Shown: positions 28,884 through 36,015 of the stretch, one piece after another | How positions within the stretch are numbered: the first letter of the stretch is position 1 | How the letters are laid out: every line of letters begins with the position of its first letter | From: Deltaproteobacteria bacterium | GTDB taxonomy: Bacteria; Desulfobacterota; Desulfarculia; Adiutricales; Adiutricaceae | Length of the DNA: 38,963 bases | Assembly (NCBI GenBank): GCA_031264045.1 | Contig: JAISEQ010000020.1 | Span: 1-38,963 of the forward strand | Reading direction: 5' to 3' | Notes under the pieces: model-generated | The model's database searches: none | What the model saw: the letters and a program-made list of their open reading frames with translations, nothing else | Told to the model about the DNA's origin: nothing | Made by a program: the position numbers and the translations under genes

Positions 28884-30095
28884 ATCCGCGCGGTTTCCCG
28901 GCCGCGCCGCCCGGCCTGCGGCCGGTTCAGCCCATCGGCATCCTGCTCTCACGGAAGCGCTCCCGAACGGTCCCGGTCCCGACGTCCGCGGGGCGGCGGC
29001 ATGCCCTTCATCCCCCGGATGCGCGTCCCTGACGGAACAGAAATTCCGTTTCGCCGAAAAGAGCCCCGCCGTTCCGCGGAATTCTGGATGCGGGAAGAGG
29101 CGGAAAAGACGGAGAAAACAAATCTGCAGACTTCTGAATATTGAAATTCAATTTATTGAAAATCAATTTTCTGACACCCGCTCGCTTCCGATGTCATAAC
29201 ATGTTGCGACAGATCAAGCATCTGTTCACATTGGGGCTTGGGAAAACCGCCTGGAGATCCGAAACTACGGAGCGAGGGAAATCGGCGGGGATTATGAGAC
29301 ATGAGAGACATGATTTGGCACATGGTGTCAGTTATGGAAGGAAGGCCATGTTCGGGTCTGGCTGCATTGAGGGTGAACCGCCAGAGGCAAATCATCCATC
29401 CGCGAACTGATACTTGATAAATTTATTCGCTATAAGCACTAAGCAATATCATAATCATAAATATGTTCTATCTAAAAATATATAAATTTTTTTGGAATAT
29501 CAAAATTTTTACACTCTTTCTTCACTTCTCGTTTTAGTTCACAGTGAGAGTTGGCTGCAAGCAGAGAAATTACATGATGATTTTCACTGGATTGCCCCTC
29601 AGACAGGTTAATGCTGACATGACATACTGAGGCAGTTGTATGTCCCGTGGTTGGAAATAATTATCCGATCGTGCAGATGTCGATGCAAGCGACATGGCCG
29701 ACATGAAATCCCGTGTCAGCAAAGGCAATCCATCGGAAAACCTGGAAACCAGGATGACAGGTACAGAAAAAGCAACACGGGGGAGAGTTGCATGCCGTAA
29801 CTTTTCCTCACGTCGCAGGCGACAGAAGCGGAAAAGGCCGTTCAGAAACGTATCAGGACGGCCAAACGGAATTCTTACAGTATATCGGACACGGGCCTTC
29901 CCCTCTGAGCGGGCTGGCACGGCCCCGAACCTGCTGATGTTCGGAAACGCCGACAAATTGGCTGGCAGCCAGACATCGGCAAAACAGCTTAAAATTCATA
30001 CGGCAAATCGTGGCACATCCAAAGCGAATTGGATTAGCCAATTCAATTATCCAATTACAATCTCTCTTCAACAGGGTAAAATTAGGCTCATAATT
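28884..30095. other. Gene-poor stretch grading into AT-rich island
   Basis: GC-rich to about 29100, then AT-rich (especially 29400-29560). Short frames show no recognisable family or start signal. The composition shift matches that of the other relic-bearing island. Confidence 0.45.
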
Positions 30096-30176
30096 ATGAT
30101 ATCGAATAAGCCGGAAAAGCGGGTTATAGCCGGACCGAACGGTTCAGGGAAAAGCGCACTCACGTCAGCATTTTGA
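30096..30176 (+). pseudogene. Truncated P-loop start resembling zeta toxin / UNAG kinase
   Basis: ATG at 30096 opens a 26-residue reading containing KRVIAGPNGSGKSALTSAF and then a TGA. AGPNGSGKS is the Walker A motif in the form typical of zeta-toxin-like kinases, which begin this way a few residues from the N-terminus. The rest of such a gene (about 170 more residues) is missing; beyond 30176 the sequence is purine-rich and non-coding. It is best read as a relic of a toxin gene. With so short a match, other P-loop families remain possible. Confidence 0.55.
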
Positions 30177-30312
30177 AATGACAAGGACGGAAGCGAGGAA
30201 GAAAGCGAGGACTAAAGGAAGCATGATAAGGAAGGAAAGAAGCGGGGACGGATGAAGCAGCTGGGGTCAGGGCGGACCGGGCGGGGGGGGGATCCGGAAC
30301 GTGCGCGGCGTC

Positions 30313-30783
30313 TCAGGCGGTGCCGTCCTTGGCGCATTTCCGGCAGACCCCGCGCACCTCGACCGTGCCGTCCTTTATCTCGAAGCCCAGTGCCCCCAGA
30401 CGGGTGAAGATGCTCGTGTAGAGGCCCTCGTCGTTAATCTCCGTGGTGGTCTGGCATCCGGGACAGACGACTATCAGCGGGTTGTGGGCCACCATGTGCC
30501 CGTCCGAGCACGCCACGAAGGCGTTCAGGGCGTTCACGCGGTGGACCAGGCCGTTGTGGAGGAAGAACTCGAGGATCCTGTAGACCGTGGCGGGGGTGAG
30601 CCTGTGGCCGCGCTCCCGGAGGGTGTCGATGAGGTCGTAGGCCTTGACCGGGCCCGAGGAGGCGATGAGCGTCTCCAGGACCAGGCGCCTCAGCTGGGTG
30701 AGCTGGGTGCCCTGGGCGGCGCAGTAGCTCTCGGCCTCGTCCAGGAGGCGCTTTACCTTGTCGTCATGCGTCTCTGCGTCCAT
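30313..30783 (-). CDS. zur: Fur-family regulator, probably Zur
   Basis: A 156-residue protein from the ATG at 30783; the frame extends further but the extension overlaps the preceding gene and is not conserved-looking. Residues 25-85 form the winged helix (LTQLRRLVLETLI, LTPATVYRILEFFLHNGLVH). Cys107/Cys110 (CPGC) and Cys147/Cys150 (CRKC) form the structural zinc site. Cys92, His96 and His100 (CSDGHMVAH) fit a regulatory zinc site. Family members repress zinc-uptake genes when zinc-loaded. Its position as last gene, 28 nt after the DUF3299 gene of a zinc operon, supports Zur over Fur or PerR. It probably acts on the palindromes at 34768 and 35515, giving autoregulation. Confidence 0.9.
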   Translation of the reverse strand: MDAETHDDKVKRLLDEAESYCAAQGTQLTQLRRLVLETLIASSGPVKAYDLIDTLRERGHRLTPATVYRILEFFLHNGLVHRVNALNAFVACSDGHMVAHNPLIVVCPGCQTTTEINDEGLYTSIFTRLGALGFEIKDGTVEVRGVCRKCAKDGTA

Positions 30784-30811
30784 TTTCCACCGGGTGAAGG
30801 GAGCGCCGGGG

Positions 30812-31351
30812 TCAGCCGTCCTCCCGGTAGGGCTCCACCCTGTCCGCCGGGAGGGTGTAGCCCGCATCCCCGAGCTCGGTCGTGAACCTCTCCGCCCTTA
30901 TTGTACCATAAACCCATATGACGTCCATAACGGCCACCCCCGCCACCGGCTTCTCGCTCTTCACGAAGACTATCTGGTTGGGGGGCGGCGGGGGGACGTG
31001 TATGCAGGCCCCGAAGTACGGCACCAGGAAAAACTCGGTCAGTTCCGCGCCGTCCATGTCCAGGGGCACCACGAAGCCGGGAATCTTGATGGCCGTCCCG
31101 CCCATCCGGGGATTTATGGGGGCCTGGGTCCAGCGCTCCATGAACTGCCTCACCGCTTCCTGGGCCCTCGGGTCGTCGTCGCGCATCTTGTCTATGCCCA
31201 GCTCCTGGAAGATCTTTGCCGGATCCCAGGACGGGTCCACCAGCTCCTCCCAGATGAGCCAGCCGTTCTCCCTGTAGGTCACCGCCTGCGCCGAGGCGGC
31301 GGCGAGCGCCAGAAGCAGGGCGAGGGATATGAGCGCGAGCGTTTTCCGCAT
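30812..31351 (-). CDS. DUF3299 periplasmic protein of the zinc operon
   Basis: A 179-residue protein with a clear signal peptide (residues 1-23, LALISLALLLALAAASAQA). The mature part carries the DUF3299 hallmarks: IKIPGFVVPLDMDG, then LTEFFLVPYFGACIHVPPPP (one Cys and a poly-Pro run), then NQIVFV and GVAVMDVIWVYGTI. The family accompanies DUF2796 proteins and FtsX-like ABC transporters in Zur-controlled loci such as Pseudomonas aeruginosa PA4063-PA4066. Its exact role is unknown; periplasmic zinc or metallophore handling is inferred from company. It lies 30 nt downstream of the permease gene and 28 nt upstream of zur, all in one orientation. Confidence 0.92.
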   Translation of the reverse strand: MRKTLALISLALLLALAAASAQAVTYRENGWLIWEELVDPSWDPAKIFQELGIDKMRDDDPRAQEAVRQFMERWTQAPINPRMGGTAIKIPGFVVPLDMDGAELTEFFLVPYFGACIHVPPPPPNQIVFVKSEKPVAGVAVMDVIWVYGTIRAERFTTELGDAGYTLPADRVEPYREDG

Positions 31352-31381
31352 GTTGTCCTCACAGTCCCCGGATGGCGGCCT

Positions 31382-32650
31382 TCAGCCGGCCGGGGTGAGC
31401 CCGTCCGAGAGGCTCAGGAAATAGGCCCTCACGGCGGGAATCAGGCTCGTGAGAATGCCCAGGACCAGGATCCCCCCCATGACGAGCCACTCCCTGGGGG
31501 TGGGGAAGCCCGCCTCGAAGGCCAGGCCGAAGCGGTCCAGGAGCCAGGGGGCCATCGCCGCAGTGGCCAGGGTCAGGGCGGCGGTGCCGGAAACTATCCC
31601 CGCGAGCGTGAGCATCAGGCCCTCCAGCGACAGGAGAGCCGTGACGTCCAGAGGCCCCGCGCCGGCCGAGCGTAGCACCGCCAGCTCGCGGCGCCTCTCG
31701 CCCAGGCCGGCGAGCACGGTGGAGCAGAGCCCCGCCAGACCCGTGAAGGTGACCAGGAGCGACACCGCCACGAGCGCCTTCTCCCAGCCGCCGAGAAGCC
31801 CCCAGAGCTGATCCAGCGCCACCCCCGGCATGACGGCGGTCACCGCCTCCCCGCGGTATTCCTGCAGATCCCTCTGGACGCCGAAGACCGAGCGGCGGTT
31901 CTTCAGGCCCACCAGCACGGCCGTGACCGTCTTGGGTGTCAGATCGAAGTGCCTGGCCTGCGCGGCCGTGACGTTCAGCCCCCGTATCGGGGCCCCGCCC
32001 TGCCAGTCTATGTGGATGGCCTCCATGGACTCCAGGCTTATGTAGAGAGAGCGGTCGACGGGCGACCCCGTGGGCGCGAGGATCCCCGTCACGGTGAAGG
32101 GCTTGTCGTCGTGGAGCCTCGCGTGCGGCCCTCCCCCGTGGGCCACCACGATCTCTTCCCCCTCGCTGTACCCGAGCCTCGACGCCACCTCGGAGCCCAG
32201 AACGGCCTCGAAGACGTCCCCGAAGGCCTTTCCCGACCGGAACGCGAGCTCCCTCCCGCCCCTGTACCGGAACCTGGAGAAGAACTCGGCGCTCGTCCCC
32301 ACCACCGGGTACCCCCTGTGGCTGTCACCCATGCTCAGGGGCACCGTCCACGCGACCTCCGGCCGGGAGGCCAGCATGACGGCGGTGTCCCAGCCGATGT
32401 TGTTGGACGCCCCGCCCATGTGGAAGACGGCGTACAGAATCAGCTGCACGGGCCCTCCCCTGGCCCCCACCACCAGGTCGGTCCCCGACACCGCCCCGGT
32501 GAAGCCCAGCCGCACCTGGCTCCTCACCCTCTCGATCCCAACCAGGAGAGCCGTGGACAGGCTCACCGAGAGCATCACCAGGACCAGCGTGAAGCGGCGG
32601 TTCCATGCGCTCCGCGCGGCCAGAAGCATCAGCGTCTTGAACCTCTGCAT
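31382..32650 (-). CDS. FtsX/MacB-like ABC transporter permease
   Basis: A 422-residue inner-membrane protein. One helix at about residues 20-42 (FTLVLVMLSVSLSTALLVGI) is followed by a large periplasmic domain. Three C-terminal helices (ALVAVSLLVTFTGLAGLCST, LTLAGIVSGTAALTLATAAM, WLVMGGILVLGILTSLIPAV) complete the MacB/LolC fold. The coupling helix region reads GERRRELAVLRSAGAGPLDV. GAGGTG lies close before the ATG. Proteins of this fold usually work as mechanotransducers rather than classic importers. Here it pairs with the ATPase at 33756-33073. The 422 nt between the two genes is unusually long for an ABC pair and contains a perfect hairpin. Confidence 0.93.
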   Translation of the reverse strand: MQRFKTLMLLAARSAWNRRFTLVLVMLSVSLSTALLVGIERVRSQVRLGFTGAVSGTDLVVGARGGPVQLILYAVFHMGGASNNIGWDTAVMLASRPEVAWTVPLSMGDSHRGYPVVGTSAEFFSRFRYRGGRELAFRSGKAFGDVFEAVLGSEVASRLGYSEGEEIVVAHGGGPHARLHDDKPFTVTGILAPTGSPVDRSLYISLESMEAIHIDWQGGAPIRGLNVTAAQARHFDLTPKTVTAVLVGLKNRRSVFGVQRDLQEYRGEAVTAVMPGVALDQLWGLLGGWEKALVAVSLLVTFTGLAGLCSTVLAGLGERRRELAVLRSAGAGPLDVTALLSLEGLMLTLAGIVSGTAALTLATAAMAPWLLDRFGLAFEAGFPTPREWLVMGGILVLGILTSLIPAVRAYFLSLSDGLTPAG

Positions 32651-33072
32651 AGATCACCTCGCCCCCGGCGGCCGGAGGCCCGAGCTCCCGGGCCGGGACT
32701 GCCTCCCCCAGTCCGGGAGCGGGGGAGCGGCCGCGGCCGGGCGTCCTGGGGCGAAACCTCCGGGGCCCGCGGCCCCGGCCGGCGGTGACCGGGGTGCCCG
32801 GGGAGAGCGCCCGGCCGGTGCCCGCTTCCCGTTTTCCGCCGCAGGCACGGCAGCTCTTCCGCGGGGGCGGCGGGCCGGGCGGCCGCCGCCGGGACAAGTT
32901 AGACCCCCCGGGCCAGCCAGGACGAGTCCGGCGCCCCGCCCGTCAGGGACAGGCTGGTTATGGGCTGGACGTTCCGGATGGAGAGACGCCCTGCGGCGTG
33001 GCACCGGGGGGGCCCGGCGCATGCGGCCGTCGGCCGCATGCGCCGCATCCCGTAAAGATCCTCTTCCGCGGC
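32651..33072. other. Long spacer inside the zinc operon
   Basis: No gene is seen. Arg/Pro-rich frames run on both strands. The hairpin at 33015-33045 is the only clear structure. Confidence 0.5.
33015..33045 (-). promoter_or_regulatory. Perfect hairpin between ATPase and permease genes
   Basis: Arms 33015-33028 and 33032-33045 pair perfectly over 14 bp around a 3-nt loop (core GCGCATGCGGCC). It starts 28 nt past the ATPase stop on the minus strand and lacks a T-run, so it looks like an attenuator or an mRNA-processing or stabilising element. Confidence 0.7.
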
Positions 33073-33756
33073 TCACCCGCCGGCGGGGGGGGCCGGGGCG
33101 CCGAGCTCGAGCCTGCGCCCGAACTCCGAGGCGAGGGACCCGTCGTGCGAGACGAACATCAGGCTTGATCCGGCCCTTTCGCACTCGCGCATGAGAAGCC
33201 TCACGAACGCGAGCCCCGTCTCCTCGTCGAGGGCCGAGGTGGGCTCGTCCGCAATCAGCAGGGGCGGGGTCCCGATGAGCGCCCTGGCCGCCGCCACCCT
33301 CTGCTGCTGGCCCACGGAGAGCCTCGCGGCCACCCTCCCGTGGAGGCCGGGGGGAATCCCCAGCCTCTCCAGAAGCGTCCTGCCGGCAAGCGCGGGGGTG
33401 CCCCCCTGCCGGAGAGACCTCGTCCTCCTGGCCCTGGAGAACCCGCAGGGCAGGAGCACGTTCTCGATGGCAGTCAGGTAGGGCACCAGGTTGAACTGCT
33501 GGAAGACGTAGCCTATGTCGTCCCCGCGCAGACGGTCCCTGGCCGCCCCAGACATGCCCGCGAGCGATCTCCCCCCCACGCGGATCTCCCCAGCGTCAGG
33601 AAGCATGATTCCCGCGACCAGGCTGAGGAGCGTGCTCTTCCCGCACCCGCTGGGGCCAGACACGAAGAGCCTCTCGCCCCGCGAAAGCCTGAGCTCCAGC
33701 CCCTCGAAGACCTTCCCGCCCCCGGGCCAGGAGTAGCCGAGACCGGTGATCTCCAC
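33073..33756 (-). CDS. ABC transporter ATPase (LolD/MacB type)
   Basis: A 227-residue ATPase from the GTG at 33756, chosen because GGAGG lies eight bases upstream and the protein then has the usual family length, beginning VEITGLGYSW. Motifs in order are Walker A GPSGCGKST (about 34-42), Q-loop FQQFNLVPYLTAIENV (about 85-100), signature LSVGQ (146-150, Val in place of Gly), Walker B LLIADEPTSALD (about 166-177) and switch FVSHD (His204). It powers the FtsX-like permease encoded next. An alternative ATG at 33984 overlaps the stop of the preceding gene (ATGGTAG), which would couple translation but adds 76 Pro/Gly-rich residues of non-family character; I consider it less likely. Confidence 0.93.
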   Translation of the reverse strand: MEITGLGYSWPGGGKVFEGLELRLSRGERLFVSGPSGCGKSTLLSLVAGIMLPDAGEIRVGGRSLAGMSGAARDRLRGDDIGYVFQQFNLVPYLTAIENVLLPCGFSRARRTRSLRQGGTPALAGRTLLERLGIPPGLHGRVAARLSVGQQQRVAAARALIGTPPLLIADEPTSALDEETGLAFVRLLMRECERAGSSLMFVSHDGSLASEFGRRLELGAPAPPAGG

Positions 33757-33977
33757 TGCGGCGGCCTCCGGCTCCCGGCGGCCGGCTCCTTCCCCGACCG
33801 CGCCGGGCCCGTCCGGGAGCTCCGCCGGTCCGGGGGGGACGCAGTCCCGCGCCCCTCCCGAGACTCCTCCGCCCGGGAGTGCGCCCCCGCCGGCCGCGGG
33901 CCCCGGATCCGGGACGTCCGGGCCGGTGCAGGGCGGGCGGGCCCCGCATGAAGCCGCCGGGGCGGCGGCGAAGTCCA

Positions 33978-34583
33978 CTACCATGCCACGGAGGGGCTCG
34001 CGGGGCTGAGTTCCGCTCCCTTCTGTCCCTTGGGCGATACCAGCTGGACGTCCAGGTCCTGAAGGGCGGGGAAGGCCCCGAAAAGCCCCGAGGCGTCCAG
34101 GGAGCCGTCGCCGGATACCTCGGAGCATACGAACTCGAACTCGGCCTCCATGTCGGAGTGCCCCTCACCGTCCTCGTGGCCGTGACCGGCCTCCTCGCCG
34201 TGATCATGGCCCTCGCCCTCGGGGGCATGGGGGTGGCCGAGGACGTCCTCGGGTATGTTCTCGCCTTCAACGGTGACCTTGGATGAGGTGCATCCCCAGG
34301 CGGCCGGGAACGCGAAGAGTTTTCCGGCGGCGTTGAGCTTCTCCACCAGGACCTTCATCTCGGCCGTCTGCTCGGGGGTGCTGGGGGCATGCTCGAAGCT
34401 TATGAAGCTCGCGAGGGGCCCGTCCAGGTCTATGTCTATGGAGGACGACTCCACGGTGACGTTCATGGAAGCGTTGCCGTGGACGTGGGCCGCATGGGTC
34501 TCCCCCTGGGCGAGCAGGGTCGCGGGGGCGAGCAACGCCAGCACCGGAACCAGTGCCGCGAGTGTCAAAACTTTCCTTTTCAT
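33978..34583 (-). CDS. zrgA: His-rich periplasmic zinc-binding protein, DUF2796/ZrgA type
   Basis: A 201-residue protein. The start at 34583 has AGGAG seven bases upstream and gives a signal peptide (LTLAALVPVLALLAPATLLA, cleavage near residue 25). The mature N-terminus has HAAHVHG, the typical opening of DUF2796 proteins, and HGNASMNVTVESSSIDIDL follows. Residues 117-142 are His/Glu/Asp-rich (HPHAPEGEGHDHGEE, GHGHEDGEGH), a flexible metal-binding loop. Cys98 and Cys153 could form a disulfide. The family includes Vibrio ZrgA, part of a zinc-acquisition system. It probably binds zinc in the periplasm and works with the ABC pair downstream. It is the first gene of the operon, 182 nt below a palindrome-bearing promoter. 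Confidence 0.92.
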   Translation of the reverse strand: MKRKVLTLAALVPVLALLAPATLLAQGETHAAHVHGNASMNVTVESSSIDIDLDGPLASFISFEHAPSTPEQTAEMKVLVEKLNAAGKLFAFPAAWGCTSSKVTVEGENIPEDVLGHPHAPEGEGHDHGEEAGHGHEDGEGHSDMEAEFEFVCSEVSGDGSLDASGLFGAFPALQDLDVQLVSPKGQKGAELSPASPSVAW

Positions 34584-34767
34584 CTTGAAGCTCCTGAGGA
34601 AACGCGGAGGGCGCCGCGACTGCGGCGGCCAGAACCCCGCTGGGTCTGCGTGGCGGGAGGGGGCCGGGGGACCGGAAGGAGAGGCGCGGGTCCGGCCTGG
34701 CGGCGCCCGCCCGGGACACCGGGGAGAGGGGCCCGCGAGGGCTCCGCTATGAAATATTATCCGGTGA

Positions 34768-34805
34768 CAATATGATATAATATTGCTTCTGTTCGGCCCT
34801 GTCAA
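34768..34805 (-). promoter_or_regulatory. Promoter of the zinc operon with palindromic operator (putative Zur box)
   Basis: On the minus strand, TTGACA (34805-34800), a 17-bp spacer and TATTAT (34782-34777). The 18-bp near-perfect palindrome CAATATGATATAATATTG (34768-34785, plus strand) covers the -10, where a bound repressor would block polymerase. It stands out as an AT island in GC-rich DNA. Zur is the obvious candidate because its gene ends this operon. Confidence 0.8.
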
Positions 34806-35141
34806 GCGAAAGATGGCCCCGGCGGCCGCCCCGGAAGGAAGACGGGGGAGCGGAGCCCTCCGTCCGGACCCGACGGCGCCGTGCCCGTCCCTGCCCCGCA
34901 CTCCCGCAGGCATAGGCATCGGGTAACGGGACCGTACCGGGAGACTCGGCGAGACGCGGAGAAGCCCGAAGGCCGCCGGACCGGAGGACATGGAGGCTGA
35001 AGGCCATGAGGCCAGAAACCCGCCGGACAGGAGGACCGGATCCCGAAAACCCGGACAGTCCGGAAGGCAGACGGCGCCCGGCGGCTCACCCGCGGCGGGA
35101 ACCAGGCCGCGTCGCCCGTGAAAGGCGGAAAGGCGCGGCAT
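34806..35141. other. Spacer between the zinc-operon promoter and the upstream terminator
   Basis: GC-rich. No supported gene on either strand. Confidence 0.45.
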
Positions 35142-35516
35142 TTAAAAAAGCCCGGGCGACAGCTCCCGGGCTTTTACGGTGCCGACAGGCGGCAACGCCC
35201 CGCCTGCCGGTTCGCTCGTCATGAGGCGCATCGCTAAAGCGGTATAAATGTCCCTCCTTTCGGTCTCGGTAGAGACGCCACTCCTCCACGCATATCATAT
35301 GGTGCGTCTCAAGGATGCCGCAGCCTTCTGCCCCCGCCTGCGCAGGACGGGGGACGGGGACCGCGGGGATCTATGTCATGGCCCTGGGGCCGTGAATCGC
35401 CGGGAACCGGCCTCCCCGTCAGCGGCGCACCGGGCGGATGAAGGGACCCGCGGGTAGCGCTCCCGGGGGCCCCTTCGGGAGCCGGAGTTCCTTGTTTTGG
35501 GGAGGTCATCAAATGC
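35142..35516 (-). ncRNA. Candidate zinc-regulated structured RNA or attenuated leader
   Basis: This is the interval from the expected start point of the promoter at 35523-35551 to the intrinsic terminator at 35144-35175. On the minus strand it contains GAGACGC (35310-35304) able to pair with GCGTCTC (35278-35272). The same GCGTCTC can instead pair with GAGAC (35267-35263), giving two mutually exclusive stems. An 11-bp hairpin follows (35210-35200 with 35192-35182, one G-U), then the terminator. No reading frame has a good ribosome site and the frames run through the terminator, so a non-coding RNA or a riboswitch-like leader is more likely than a gene. I do not recognise a known riboswitch family. 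A remnant leader of a lost gene is the main alternative. Confidence 0.5.
35144..35175 (-). terminator. Strong intrinsic terminator
   Basis: AAAAGCCCGGG and CCCGGGCTTTT pair perfectly over 11 bp (35165-35175 with 35146-35156) around an 8-nt loop. On the minus strand the stem runs into six Ts. On the plus strand only four Ts follow, so the minus direction is favoured. Confidence 0.85.
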
Positions 35517-35551
35517 AATGATATATTATTGCATATACCTACCCCTGTCAA
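35515..35551 (-). promoter_or_regulatory. Second palindrome-controlled promoter of identical design
   Basis: On the minus strand, TTGACA (35551-35546), a 17-bp spacer and TAATAT (35528-35523). The 18-bp palindrome GCAATGATATATTATTGC (35515-35532) overlaps the -10 and extends imperfectly two bases further on each side. The architecture and the ATTG/CAAT ends match the zinc-operon promoter 750 bp away, so the same regulator is expected. Confidence 0.75.
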
Positions 35552-36015
35552 CCCCCCCCCATGCCCGGCATGGGCCGCATTCGGGTTTTTCCGGGCTAAT
35601 TCCTTGATATTGAGTGTTAAAAAAAAATCTGCTGAAAACGGGGCCCTGCCGTGAAAGACCCCCGCAGGAGCCCGGAACGCCTACTCCCGCAGGCCGCTCG
35701 GGCAGTCCGGCGTCCGCCAGGCATTCCGGGGAGCTCGCGGGCATGAAGGCGCCTCCGCGCCCCTCCCGGCTCTCCCGACCCGTTCCGGCCCGCCTCTCGG
35801 AGCGCGGCTTTGCCGCCGCTGCGCGGGACGCTATCCGCAGGCGCGCGACGGCCGGGGCTTTTCCGGGCACTTCACGAAACCGTCCGGTCCCTCCGGGGGC
35901 ATTCCGGGATCTCCCGGCCCTTCCGGGCTCCCCCGCCCGCCATGCCCCCCCATGCCGATGCCGTCCAGCTCACCTCCCGCTTGGCCCGGGACCCGCCCCA
36001 GGCTCCGGTCCAGCG
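35552..36015. other. Intergenic stretch downstream of the hydrolase gene
   Basis: No supported gene. A run of nine As (35618-35626, plus) is preceded by AT-rich sequence. The rest is GC-rich. Confidence 0.45.

Noticed and set aside
33757-33984. 76-residue N-terminal extension of the ABC ATPase
   Set aside because: Pro/Gly-rich and absent from the family; the GTG at 33756 has a better ribosome site. Kept as an open question in the findings.
35086-35298. Minus-strand peptide starting MICVEEWRLYRDRKEG
   Set aside because: Looks protein-like at first but runs through the intrinsic terminator and has no ribosome site.
35142-35320. Known purine, guanidine-I or NiCo riboswitch
   Set aside because: Short matches (TCTCTACC, AAAAGCCCGGGAG, GGGACA) are present, but the rest of each consensus, including the required paired regions, is missing.
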